DNA of 36,983 nucleotides from MED-G78 sp964343355 (GTDB lineage Bacteria > Pseudomonadota > Gammaproteobacteria > Magnimaribacterales > D2472), in contig CAYFJC010000007.1 of NCBI GenBank assembly GCA_964343355.1, positions 1 through 36,983 of the forward strand, read 5' to 3'. Under the pieces are notes generated by a model. The model was not told where the DNA came from. It did no database searches and saw only the letters and a list, made by a program, of their open reading frames with translations. Of this stretch, positions 8,390 through 16,226 are shown one piece after another (within the stretch, counting starts at the first letter, position 1; each line of letters opens with the position of its first letter). The position numbers and the translations under genes are program-made.

Positions 8390-8395
8390 TATAAT
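8390..8395 (+). promoter_or_regulatory. TATAAT -10 element placing SDR transcript start at its ATG
   Basis: A perfect TATAAT is followed by exactly six bases and then the ATG at 8402. Transcription normally starts about seven bases after the -10, so the mRNA would be leaderless or nearly so, and no Shine-Dalgarno is present. The -35 is weak. Confidence 0.4.
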
Positions 8396-8401
8396 CATAA
8401 A

Positions 8402-9169
8402 ATGTCACTATTTAACTTAAAAAACAAATCAATTTTAATAACAGGATCTTCAAGAGGTATAGGAAAAGCTATTGCTAAGCACTGCGCACTTCATGGAGCT
8501 AGTGTGATTATATCAAGTCGAAAGGCAGAAGCATGCCAAGCAGTTGCTGATGAGATAAATGAACTGGTAGGTGAGAATCTTGCCCACTCTATTCCTGCTA
8601 GCATTAGTGAGCCTGAGCAATTAGAGCAATTGGTTTTAAAAACTAGAGAAAAACTAGGAAAAATTGATGTCTTAATTTGTAATGCTGCAACTAATCCATT
8701 CATGGGATCTATGCTTGATATGCCTTCTGATAAATTCGATAAGGTTATGCAGAATAATATTAAATCAAATCAACTTTTATGTAATTTAGTAATACCAGAG
8801 ATGGTTGAGCGCAACGATGGTTCTATTATTATTATTTCCAGCATCGGTGGTTTAAAGGGTTCAAGTCTCTTGGGTGCTTATAATATAAGTAAAGCTGCTG
8901 ACATTATGATGGTTAAGAATATTGCTGCTGAGTTTGGAAAAAACAATATCAGAGCAAATTCTATCGCACCTGGTTTAATAAAGACTGATTTTGCAAAAGC
9001 TTTATGGGAAAACCCAGATATTTTAAAATCAGTTCTAGGTAATACTCCAATGCAAAGAATCGGAGAGCCTGATGAGATAGCAGGTGTTGCAGTTATGCTT
9101 TCATCCAAAGCTGGCGAGTATATAAATGGACAAACTATCGTTATAGATGGCGGGACAACTATTGTTTAA
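8402..9169 (+). CDS. SDR family NAD(P)-dependent oxidoreductase
   Basis: 255 residues, classical short-chain dehydrogenase. The cofactor motif is GSSRGIG (15-21), the NAG-type motif appears as NAAT (94-97), and the catalytic residues are S147 (ISSIGG), Y160 and K164 (YNISK). The C-terminal YINGQTIVIDGG is typical. R40 after the second beta strand suggests NADP preference. The substrate is unknown; it resembles DHRS4-like and acyl-type dehydrogenases found in lipid or alcohol metabolism. It is monocistronic, converging with holB and overlapping its 3' end by 11 bases. Confidence 0.9.
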   Translation: MSLFNLKNKSILITGSSRGIGKAIAKHCALHGASVIISSRKAEACQAVADEINELVGENLAHSIPASISEPEQLEQLVLKTREKLGKIDVLICNAATNPFMGSMLDMPSDKFDKVMQNNIKSNQLLCNLVIPEMVERNDGSIIIISSIGGLKGSSLLGAYNISKAADIMMVKNIAAEFGKNNIRANSIAPGLIKTDFAKALWENPDILKSVLGNTPMQRIGEPDEIAGVAVMLSSKAGEYINGQTIVIDGGTTIV

Positions 9170-10109
9170 TTAGTGAATCTAATTTAAATATGAAATATTT
9201 AAATGAATGATTTTCGTTGATACTTGATACTTTAATCATCATATTTCTTAAACCATTCAACTCATCTAAAGCATTTGATAAATTTGAGGTTGATATATTC
9301 AAATCATTTAAAGATTTAAATTTGCCTGAGTAAGGTGTATTTGCAAGTTTTGCTTTTAAAAGTGTCTTAAAGAAGTCTATTAGTAGATTAACTTTTTCAA
9401 TTGAGCTCATATCCATATCAAGTAGATATTTAACAGTTTGATTGATAGATAGATCTTTATTGCAGAATTTTAATAAATTATCAGAAAAATCAATAAATTC
9501 ATTATTCTTACCTTCTTCTATATATTTAAGAATTTCAATTGGTGCTAGGTATGTTGGATAATCATAATAATTAAAATCCTCAATGCCCTGAGATCTCACC
9601 CAATCCGTTATCTCTATCTGATCTAGATCTTTTAAAGTTAATTTATTACATCTGCTATAGATGGTTTGATTTAAAGACTTTCTTTTGCTTGATGTCATTA
9701 AAATATAGGTATTAGGAGCAGGCTCCTCGAGAGTCTTTAGAATTGCGTTCTGTGATGCAATGTTCATATTTTCACAATTGGTTAAGATAATAACTTTTGA
9801 TGATGAAACAGATGAGGATAATATTGAGAAATTAATCATTTCACGCATTTCATCAACAAGAATCTTAGAATCATCTTCGTTGATAAAAAAATCTGGATGA
9901 GTTGATTCATTAAAAAGATTACAGGAATGGCAGCTATTGCAAGAAGAGGTTGAAGATTCAGAGCACAGAAGTGTTTTTGCAATCTTGCTAGCAAGAATAG
10001 ACTTACCCAAGCCTTTACTTCCCTCAATTAATGAAGCGTGAGGAAGATTTGAAAGATTTATATTATTAAATGCTTTATTTAGCCATGGAAAATTCTCAAG
10101 GCTGCTCAT
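9159..10109 (-). CDS. holB: DNA polymerase III delta' subunit
   Basis: 316 residues. The Walker A-like loop GSKGLGKS (30-37) is followed by the zinc module cysteines C49, C57, C60 and C63, then HPDFF. LEEPAPNTYILMTSS and the IYSRCNKL motif are clamp-loader (delta'/gamma) signatures; SRC is the arginine-finger motif. Delta' is part of the clamp loader that places the beta sliding clamp on DNA. It ends the leftward operon, overlapping tmk by four bases (ATGA), the same tmk-holB order as in Escherichia coli. Confidence 0.93.
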   Translation of the reverse strand: MSSLENFPWLNKAFNNINLSNLPHASLIEGSKGLGKSILASKIAKTLLCSESSTSSCNSCHSCNLFNESTHPDFFINEDDSKILVDEMREMINFSILSSSVSSSKVIILTNCENMNIASQNAILKTLEEPAPNTYILMTSSKRKSLNQTIYSRCNKLTLKDLDQIEITDWVRSQGIEDFNYYDYPTYLAPIEILKYIEEGKNNEFIDFSDNLLKFCNKDLSINQTVKYLLDMDMSSIEKVNLLIDFFKTLLKAKLANTPYSGKFKSLNDLNISTSNLSNALDELNGLRNMMIKVSSINENHSFKYFIFKLDSLIKQ

Positions 10110-10705
10110 CTTATGTTCTTAAAATAACTGAGAATTTGATCTGATATTGTGGAGATATCATTGGAGGCATCTATAACTTTAATTCTTGAGCTATTTTTTG
10201 ATGCTTGTTGCAAATAACCATTTCTAACTTTGGTAAAAAAATCTATCCCAGCAGATTCAATTCTATCCATTTTATCATCTGATTTTCTGTTAAATCCTTC
10301 AAGGGGGTCTAAATCTAGTAGAAAAGTTAAATCAGGTGTGGGGCAATTAATATTTTTAATTAGGGATTCTATAAAGTCTAAACTAAGACCCCTGCCATAA
10401 CCTTGATAAGCAATTGAAGCATCATAGAACCTATCGCAGAGAATAAAATCTGTTTGAGGATTTAGTAAGGCTGTCTTCACTAACTCTGCACGTGAAGCAA
10501 ACATTAAGAGTAATTCAGCTTCTGCTGAGATATCAAAATCACTATTTAATAATAAATGTCTAACCTCTTCTCCAAAGCCAGTAGACCCAGGTTCTCTTAT
10601 AATCGAAGATGTAAAACCTTGTTGAAGAATAAAATCATTCAACATCTGAATTTGTGTTGATTTACCAACACCTTCAATACCCTCAAATGTAATTAATTTC
10701 ATCAT
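10106..10705 (-). CDS. tmk: Thymidylate kinase
   Basis: 199 residues. The P-loop is GIEGVGKST (9-17). REPGSTGFGEEVRHLLL carries the dTMP-binding arginine, DRFYDASIAYQGYGRG is the DR(Y/F/H) motif, and the LID is short (RKSDDKMDRIES). It phosphorylates dTMP to dTDP for DNA synthesis. It starts with two adjacent ATG codons that overlap the mltG TGA; either could serve. Operon position between mltG and holB confirms the call. Confidence 0.95.
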   Translation of the reverse strand: MMKLITFEGIEGVGKSTQIQMLNDFILQQGFTSSIIREPGSTGFGEEVRHLLLNSDFDISAEAELLLMFASRAELVKTALLNPQTDFILCDRFYDASIAYQGYGRGLSLDFIESLIKNINCPTPDLTFLLDLDPLEGFNRKSDDKMDRIESAGIDFFTKVRNGYLQQASKNSSRIKVIDASNDISTISDQILSYFKNIR

Positions 10706-11661
10706 TTTAATTGGTAAAGTTTAACAGCCTCTAAGTGCTCTTTGTAAGTTTTTGAAAAATAATGAGAGCCTTTTTTATTAGCAACAAAGTATAAGAAAGC
10801 ACCAGGTTCAGACAATACAGCTGCCTCAATAGAACTTTTGCTTGAAACTGCAATAGGCGAAGGTGGTAGAGATTTTATAGTATAAGTATTATATAAATTA
10901 TTTTTATCTTTAAGGTTTGCTCTAGTAATATCACCATTAAAATCAGGCATAAGGCCATATATAATAGTTGGATCAGCTTGAAGCTTCATACCTAGTTGTA
11001 GTCTTGATAAAAAAACAGAAGCAATTTGTTTTTTTTCATCATCATTACCAGCTTCTTTCTCTATTATTGATGCAAGAATTAAAGTGTCTTTAACGCTAGA
11101 CATTGGATTATTATTAGATTTTTTTAACCAAACCAACTCAACAAATTTAACTAAATTATCTGAACTTTTTTTAAGCAAGGTTGAGGCTTTCATATCCTTT
11201 TTATAAAAATATGTATCAGGTAAGATCATTCCTTCTTTATAACCATAAAGATTGTTTGTACAACTAAGATTTATGCAGTCGTTAATGAGATAAGAATCGT
11301 TAATCGCTTTATTAATATCATATTTATTCATTCCTGGAATAATTAATAATTCATGGGTTACGGTATCACCAGCTATAAGCTGATTATGCAAATTAATAAT
11401 AGACTTATTTAAAACTTGGTATTCACCAGATTGATAGACACTATTATTTAATAGTAGAAATAACTTTATATAAAATAACTCAAGTGCATTAAAGTTTGAT
11501 TTGACCTGCTTTAAGATTTGTAAATTAGATGAGCCTTTCTCAATATTAATTATTTGAGATACTGGATTTAGTTGAATGTTTATAAAGCTACTATAAGGGC
11601 CTATAAATCCAGATGAAACAATAAAGGTTATTAGAAGTAATTGAAATAATCTTAATTTCAA
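10702..11661 (-). CDS. mltG: Endolytic murein transglycosylase MltG, TTG start
   Basis: 319 residues. One N-terminal membrane anchor (about 4-26) is followed by a periplasmic YceG domain with the catalytic ASIIEKEAG (198-205; glutamates at 201 and 203), QADPTIIYG, LPPSPIA and the EPGAFLYFVAN...HYFSKTYKEH end. It cleaves nascent glycan strands and limits their length. The first codon is TTG, directly after the fabF TAA and in the same frame. No ATG occurs before residue 111, so a TTG start is needed to keep the membrane anchor. The pabC gene that often lies between fabF and mltG is absent. Confidence 0.92.
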   Translation of the reverse strand: MKLRLFQLLLITFIVSSGFIGPYSSFINIQLNPVSQIINIEKGSSNLQILKQVKSNFNALELFYIKLFLLLNNSVYQSGEYQVLNKSIINLHNQLIAGDTVTHELLIIPGMNKYDINKAINDSYLINDCINLSCTNNLYGYKEGMILPDTYFYKKDMKASTLLKKSSDNLVKFVELVWLKKSNNNPMSSVKDTLILASIIEKEAGNDDEKKQIASVFLSRLQLGMKLQADPTIIYGLMPDFNGDITRANLKDKNNLYNTYTIKSLPPSPIAVSSKSSIEAAVLSEPGAFLYFVANKKGSHYFSKTYKEHLEAVKLYQLK

Positions 11662-12894
11662 TTAAGTATATTTTCTAAAAATTAAAGTAGAGTTTGTACC
11701 GCCAAAGCCAAAGGAATTGTTCATAGCTATATTTATATTGACTTCTTTAGCTACGTTAGGCGTAAAGTCTAAATCACAACGAGGATCCTGATTATCAAGA
11801 TTAATAGTCGGTGGAATAATTCCGTTATTGATAGCCAATAAGCTAAAAATTGACTCTATTGCCCCAGCTGCTCCCAGGGTATGACCCGTCATTGATTTGG
11901 TAGAGCTTATAGCAGGAACATTGTTCTTAAAAACATATTTCATAGCTGTGGCTTCTGCTAGATCACCAAGAGGAGTAGATGTCCCATGAGCGTTTATATA
12001 ATCAACATCGTCTTTAGAAATACCAGCATCATCTATAGCATTAGTCATTGATAAAGCAGCTCCCTCTCCATTTTCTGGAGGTGCTGTCATATGAAAAGCG
12101 TCTGAACTCATTCCAAAACCAATTATCTCTCCATATATAGTAGCCTTTCTTTTAATAGCATGATCAAGGTCTTCTAAAACCATAGCTCCAGCTCCATCAG
12201 ATAAAACAAAACCATCACGATCTATATCCCATGGCCTGCTTGCTGTCTGAGGATCTTTTGCAGTGGATAGTGCTCGTGCAGCTATAAAACCAGATATAGC
12301 TAATGGTGTACTTGCCATTTCGCTACCGCCGGCAACCATCACATCAGATTCTCCGTAAGCAATAGATCTTGCTGCTAGCCCAATTGAATGACTTCCAGAT
12401 GAACAAGCTGTAACCGTGCTCATGTTTGAACCTCTTAAACCAAATTTTATTGATATAAAACCAGATGTCATATTTATGATTGAACCAGGAACGAAAAAAG
12501 GTGAGACTTTTCTATAACCTTTCTCTAGAAAAAGTTTGTGATTATTTTCTATTGTTTCAATTCCACCTATACCAGAACCAAAATTAACACCCACCCTATT
12601 AAGGTCTGTAGCTGAATCTAAGAAACCAGAGTCATTGATAGCTTGAGAGGCAGCAATAACTCCATATTGGATAAAGGTATCTAAACGTCGTGAGTCTTTT
12701 GGGTCGAGATAGCTTGAAAGATCTAAATCTTTGACTCTACCGCCAATAGTAACTGGAGAATTATCAATCTTATTATCAAAAGTTGTTATGCCAGAAATTC
12801 CGTTGGCACATGCATTCCATGAGGAATTAACGTCGTTACCTAATGGTGAAACTAACCCTAAACCAGTAACTACAACTCTTCTTTGTAGTTTCAT
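11662..12894 (-). CDS. fabF: Beta-ketoacyl-ACP synthase II
   Basis: 410 residues, full length. The thiolase-fold active site is complete: the nucleophile cysteine in TACSSGSHSIG, the first histidine in NAHGTSTPLGD, the second in SMTGHTLGAAG, and the C-terminal NNSFGFGGTN loop. It condenses malonyl-ACP with acyl-ACP in fatty-acid elongation in the cytosol. It follows acpP at 9 bases and is followed by mltG with no spacer. No fabH is present in this window, so initiation must rely on another locus or on another enzyme. Confidence 0.97.
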   Translation of the reverse strand: MKLQRRVVVTGLGLVSPLGNDVNSSWNACANGISGITTFDNKIDNSPVTIGGRVKDLDLSSYLDPKDSRRLDTFIQYGVIAASQAINDSGFLDSATDLNRVGVNFGSGIGGIETIENNHKLFLEKGYRKVSPFFVPGSIINMTSGFISIKFGLRGSNMSTVTACSSGSHSIGLAARSIAYGESDVMVAGGSEMASTPLAISGFIAARALSTAKDPQTASRPWDIDRDGFVLSDGAGAMVLEDLDHAIKRKATIYGEIIGFGMSSDAFHMTAPPENGEGAALSMTNAIDDAGISKDDVDYINAHGTSTPLGDLAEATAMKYVFKNNVPAISSTKSMTGHTLGAAGAIESIFSLLAINNGIIPPTINLDNQDPRCDLDFTPNVAKEVNINIAMNNSFGFGGTNSTLIFRKYT

Positions 12895-12903
12895 GGGAAT
12901 AGG

Positions 12904-13134
12904 TTAAGAATTTGCGTTTATATAACTTACAGCTTCGTTAACTGTTGAAATCTTTTCAGCATCTTCATCAGCAATCTCAAGATCAAATTCTTCTTCTAAA
13001 GCCATTACAAGCTCTACTGTATCTAAAGAATCCGCACCTAAATCATCAACAAAAGATGAATCTGATTGAATTTCTTCGACATCTTTTCCTAACTGATCAC
13101 TAACAATTTTCTTTACTCTATCTTCAATGCTCAT
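12904..13134 (-). CDS. acpP: Acyl carrier protein
   Basis: 76 residues, strongly acidic. The phosphopantetheine attachment serine is S36 in DDLGADSLDTVELVMALEEE, the canonical bacterial ACP signature. It carries growing acyl chains between the Fab enzymes. It lies between fabG and fabF as in most gammaproteobacteria. The 57-base spacer to fabG is the longest in the operon apart from rluC-rpmF, and may hold an extra promoter. A GGAG-type Shine-Dalgarno (complement of ACTCC) precedes the ATG. Confidence 0.97.
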   Translation of the reverse strand: MSIEDRVKKIVSDQLGKDVEEIQSDSSFVDDLGADSLDTVELVMALEEEFDLEIADEDAEKISTVNEAVSYINANS

Positions 13135-13191
13135 TGGTTACTCCTATAAACTATATGTTATTTTACAACTTAATCTTCAAAGATGCATACA

Positions 13192-13911
13192 TTAATACAT
13201 AAACAAGCCACCATCAACAGAAATTGTTTGTCCTGTAATGTAGCTTGCTTTTTCACTGGCTAAGTATAATACCAAATCAGAAATATCATTTGTATCTCCA
13301 AGTTTTTGCAAAGGTATGCCTTTAATAATTTCAGCTTTTGCTTCTTCAGTAAGATAAGAAGTCATATCTGTATCTATAAAACCTGGAGCAATAGAATTAA
13401 CTGTTATATTTCTGCTTCCAACTTCTTTAGCTAAAGACTTTGTAAATCCACTTAATGCCGCTTTAGCAGAAGAATAATTAACCTGACCAGGATTACCCAT
13501 CAAACCTGAAACAGAAGAAATATTTATAACTCTTCCGGATTTAGATTTAACGAGATGTTTTATAAAGGCCTTAGTGATATTAAAAACTCCATTAAGATTG
13601 GTATCAATAACATTGTCCCAGTCCTCATCAGACATTCTTAAGAACAACTGATCAGCAGTAATACCAGCGTTATTAATAACAATACTAGGCATAAGGTCTA
13701 ACTCTTTTAAGATTGATGGAATATTTTTTACCTCATCTCTTGAGGTTATATCAAGCTGCATTGAAATCATTTTAGAATCTAGATTTGCTGGACTAAATTC
13801 AAAAATACCTCTTGCAGTTCCAACAACATCATAGCCATTAACATTAAGTGCGTTGGCTATAGCTAAACCTATCCCTCTAGAGGCTCCAGTTATAAAAGCT
13901 ACTTTATTCAT
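13192..13911 (-). CDS. fabG: 3-oxoacyl-ACP reductase
   Basis: 239 residues, a classical SDR with GASRGIG (cofactor), NNAGIT, NISSVSG (catalytic Ser), YSSAK (Tyr and Lys) and the C-terminal YITGQTISVDGG. It reduces 3-oxoacyl-ACP with NADPH in each elongation cycle. Identity as FabG rather than a generic SDR rests on its position: it overlaps fabD by four bases (ATGA) and precedes acpP and fabF. Confidence 0.96.
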   Translation of the reverse strand: MNKVAFITGASRGIGLAIANALNVNGYDVVGTARGIFEFSPANLDSKMISMQLDITSRDEVKNIPSILKELDLMPSIVINNAGITADQLFLRMSDEDWDNVIDTNLNGVFNITKAFIKHLVKSKSGRVINISSVSGLMGNPGQVNYSSAKAALSGFTKSLAKEVGSRNITVNSIAPGFIDTDMTSYLTEEAKAEIIKGIPLQKLGDTNDISDLVLYLASEKASYITGQTISVDGGLFMY

Positions 13912-14828
13912 AAAAGCTCCATTAATGTTGTATTAAAATTTTCAGCTGATGTCGTTAGAATATCAGACAAGTCATTAGATCTTCCAATTCCTTGAAGAAC
14001 TTTACCGGGACCACATTCAATAACTATAGAATTAGTGGCTTTAACTCTTTTCATAATATCTACCCATTTAACTGAACCTGTAAGTTGGTTTATTAAATTT
14101 TGTTTAATCATGTCTTCACTATTTGAAACTTCCCCAGAAAAATTCTGGACTATATTTGTATTAGGCATAGAGATGGATACTTGATTTACATAGTCATTAA
14201 ATGCCTCTGCTGGTTTTTTCATTAACATACAATGAGATGCCACACTTACATTTAACAATATAGCTCGTTTCGCTCCAGCTTCTTTCGCTAAATTACATAC
14301 GTTGGTAACTGCATCTTCTGAGCCTGCTATAACTGTTTGTATCGGTGAATTTAAGTTAGCACATGAAATAATTGAATTATTAAGATTTTGCTCATTTGCG
14401 CATAAACTCTCAAGAACTAATTGATCTAAACCCATAATCGCTGCCATGGAACCCTTTGGTGCAGATTCCATTAATATGCCTCTTTTTCTTACTAACTTTA
14501 AGGCATCAAAGAAATCAATTGAATTAGATGCTACTAATGCTGAATATTCACCCAGTGAGTGACCAGCCATTAATATTGGATTGATATCGGTAGTATTTTT
14601 AAAGTGTAAAAAATGCAAATAGGAGACAAGCAATAATGCTGGCTGCGTGAACGATGATTGGTTTAGTAGATTATTAGAATCTTCATTAATTAACGTAATA
14701 AAATTAATGTCTAATAAATCAGATGATTTATTTACGATGTCTTGATAGTTGTGAAGTAAGTCGGGAGTTAGCATCCCTAACTTTTGAGAACCCTGCCCTG
14801 GAAATATTAAACTAATTTCCTTAGGCAT
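13908..14828 (-). CDS. fabD: Malonyl-CoA:ACP transacylase
   Basis: 306 residues. FPGQGSQ (9-14), the nucleophile S91 in GHSLGEYSALVA, the malonyl-binding arginine region (VRKRGILM) and catalytic H199 in SVASHCMLM are all present. It loads malonyl groups onto ACP. It directly follows rpmF with three bases between them, so plsX and fabH, which stand here in many gammaproteobacteria, are missing. Start ATG is fixed by the spacing. Confidence 0.96.
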   Translation of the reverse strand: MPKEISLIFPGQGSQKLGMLTPDLLHNYQDIVNKSSDLLDINFITLINEDSNNLLNQSSFTQPALLLVSYLHFLHFKNTTDINPILMAGHSLGEYSALVASNSIDFFDALKLVRKRGILMESAPKGSMAAIMGLDQLVLESLCANEQNLNNSIISCANLNSPIQTVIAGSEDAVTNVCNLAKEAGAKRAILLNVSVASHCMLMKKPAEAFNDYVNQVSISMPNTNIVQNFSGEVSNSEDMIKQNLINQLTGSVKWVDIMKRVKATNSIVIECGPGKVLQGIGRSNDLSDILTTSAENFNTTLMELL

Positions 14829-14831
14829 AAA

Positions 14832-15041
14832 TTACTCCTCTATGTTGTCTTCGTCTTCCTTGATAGGTTTTCTGAGATCTTTAACTAATCTTCCTTTGTA
14901 AAAACCGTCAGCAGTCATCTGATGACGAACATGTCTTTCACCTGTAACTTGATCAGTTGATAGAGTAGATGCTGTAAGAGAGTCATGAGAACGTCTCATC
15001 CCTCTTCTGGATCTAGTAACCTTACTTTTTTGAACTGCCAT
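14832..15041 (-). CDS. rpmF: 50S ribosomal protein L32
   Basis: 69 residues beginning MAVQKSKVTRSRRGMRRSHD, the canonical L32 start, then STDQVTGERHVRHQMTADGFYKGR. It has an acidic tail extension (KEDEDNIEE). The zinc-type cysteines seen in some L32 proteins are absent, as is usual in gammaproteobacteria. It links ribosome synthesis to fatty-acid genes by position. The DUF177/YceD gene that normally precedes rpmF is absent. Confidence 0.97.
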   Translation of the reverse strand: MAVQKSKVTRSRRGMRRSHDSLTASTLSTDQVTGERHVRHQMTADGFYKGRLVKDLRKPIKEDEDNIEE

Positions 15042-15100
15042 CTTGTACCCTTAAAAAAAACGTATCCTAACAAACTACAATCAATTTGTGTAGTTATATA

Positions 15101-16021
15101 TTAATTTAAATAATCAATTAAATCAGCAAAAGAATCTTCAAGCGGAGCCTCAACTTTTATTAAGTTGCTCTCTTCATCTTTAAATTCAATTAATTTTGCA
15201 TGTAAAGCCATAGATTTAATACCGGATGACGCAATAAATTTATTAAAATCAGGGTCGCCATACTTAATATCATTAGCAACATTATGGCTAAGAGATTCTG
15301 CCTGGACTCTTATTTGATGTGTTCTACCAGAATAAATATCAATCTCTACTAGCGTAGATTTATTAAGTTTTTGTATGGGTCTAAATAAGGAGCTAGCATA
15401 TTTGCCTTCCTCATCATTAATGTTAACTTTGTGATCTATAGAGGATTTTGTTGTATTTATATTATTATCTATAAATAAATCTTTTTTAAAACTGCCTTTG
15501 AGTATTGCTAGATAGGTTTTTTTTAGATCTTTATCCCTAAGTGCAAGATTTTTATTAAAGAACCTAAGCGCGGTTTTATTTTTAGCAAAAACTAGACATC
15601 CAGAGGTTTCTTTATCTAATCTGTGGCATAAATCTATAGTTTCAGTATAAAAAGATCTTAATATATCTATAGCACCAATAGCATTACCTGAACCGCTATG
15701 CACTGGAGTTCCAGAAGGTTTATTTAATACTATGTAATTAAGGTCTTCAAATAAAACTCGCTGTTTAAATCTATCCTGTAATTTGTTTGAAATTGGTCTT
15801 TTAGCCTGGCTTTCATTATTTAAATAAGGCGGAATTCTAATAATATCGCCTTCTTTGACTTTATATAAGGGCTTTGTACGTCCTGAATTAACTCTTACTT
15901 CACCTTTTCTAATCATGCTATAGACTTTAGACCTTGGTAATTCTTTGTAGGTCGACATGAGAAGGTTGTCTAAACGTCTTTTAGCATTATCTTTATCTAC
16001 GGTTAAATTTTTGACACTCAT
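15101..16021 (-). CDS. rluC: 23S rRNA pseudouridine synthase, RluC type
   Basis: 306 residues. An N-terminal S4 RNA-binding domain (RRLDNLLMSTYKELPRSKVY, 15-34) precedes the RluA/C/D catalytic domain with D136 in CHRLDKETSGCLVFAK and GRTHQIRVQAESL. RluC makes pseudouridines at three 23S rRNA sites. Assignment to RluC rather than RluD rests on its position divergent from rne, as in Escherichia coli. A TATAAT on the minus strand at 16068-16073 is a plausible -10. It is probably co-transcribed with rpmF, 59 bases downstream. Confidence 0.88.
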   Translation of the reverse strand: MSVKNLTVDKDNAKRRLDNLLMSTYKELPRSKVYSMIRKGEVRVNSGRTKPLYKVKEGDIIRIPPYLNNESQAKRPISNKLQDRFKQRVLFEDLNYIVLNKPSGTPVHSGSGNAIGAIDILRSFYTETIDLCHRLDKETSGCLVFAKNKTALRFFNKNLALRDKDLKKTYLAILKGSFKKDLFIDNNINTTKSSIDHKVNINDEEGKYASSLFRPIQKLNKSTLVEIDIYSGRTHQIRVQAESLSHNVANDIKYGDPDFNKFIASSGIKSMALHAKLIEFKDEESNLIKVEAPLEDSFADLIDYLN

Positions 16022-16128
16022 AGGCGAAGTCTATACGATGGGTTTATTAAAGACGAACTTTAAAACTATTATATTAGTTTAAGTAATAATAAAAAAGAAA
16101 GACTAAGTAAAAACAGATCTTGCCTAAG

Positions 16129-16222
16129 CCCATTAAATGGGTGGATTTAATAAGCAGCATAGTAAGACTTATTAAAAGATATCTTCAGCATACTGACGCT
16201 GGTCTTTCCCATACAAGGGAAA
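16129..16222 (+). promoter_or_regulatory. Structured 5' leader of rne
   Basis: The region before rne contains four potential hairpins: CCCAT/ATGGG (16129-16141), a 9-bp TTTAATAAG/CTTATTAAA stem (16146-16154 with 16168-16176), CAGC/GCTG (about 16187-16202), and TTTCCC/GGGAAA (16205-16210 with 16217-16222). The last stem contains the AAGGGA ribosome site six bases before the ATG. Escherichia coli rne is autoregulated through hairpins in its leader; the arrangement here suggests the same principle with different sequence. Inference from visible base pairing only. Confidence 0.5.
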
Positions 16223-16226
16223 AAAA

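Noticed and set aside
8491..9108. Two leftward ORFs inside the SDR gene
   Set aside because: Opposite-strand shadows of conserved SDR codons.
9836..10027. Leftward 63-codon ORF in another frame of holB
   Set aside because: Overlaps the P-loop and zinc module of holB, whose frame is clearly the coding one.
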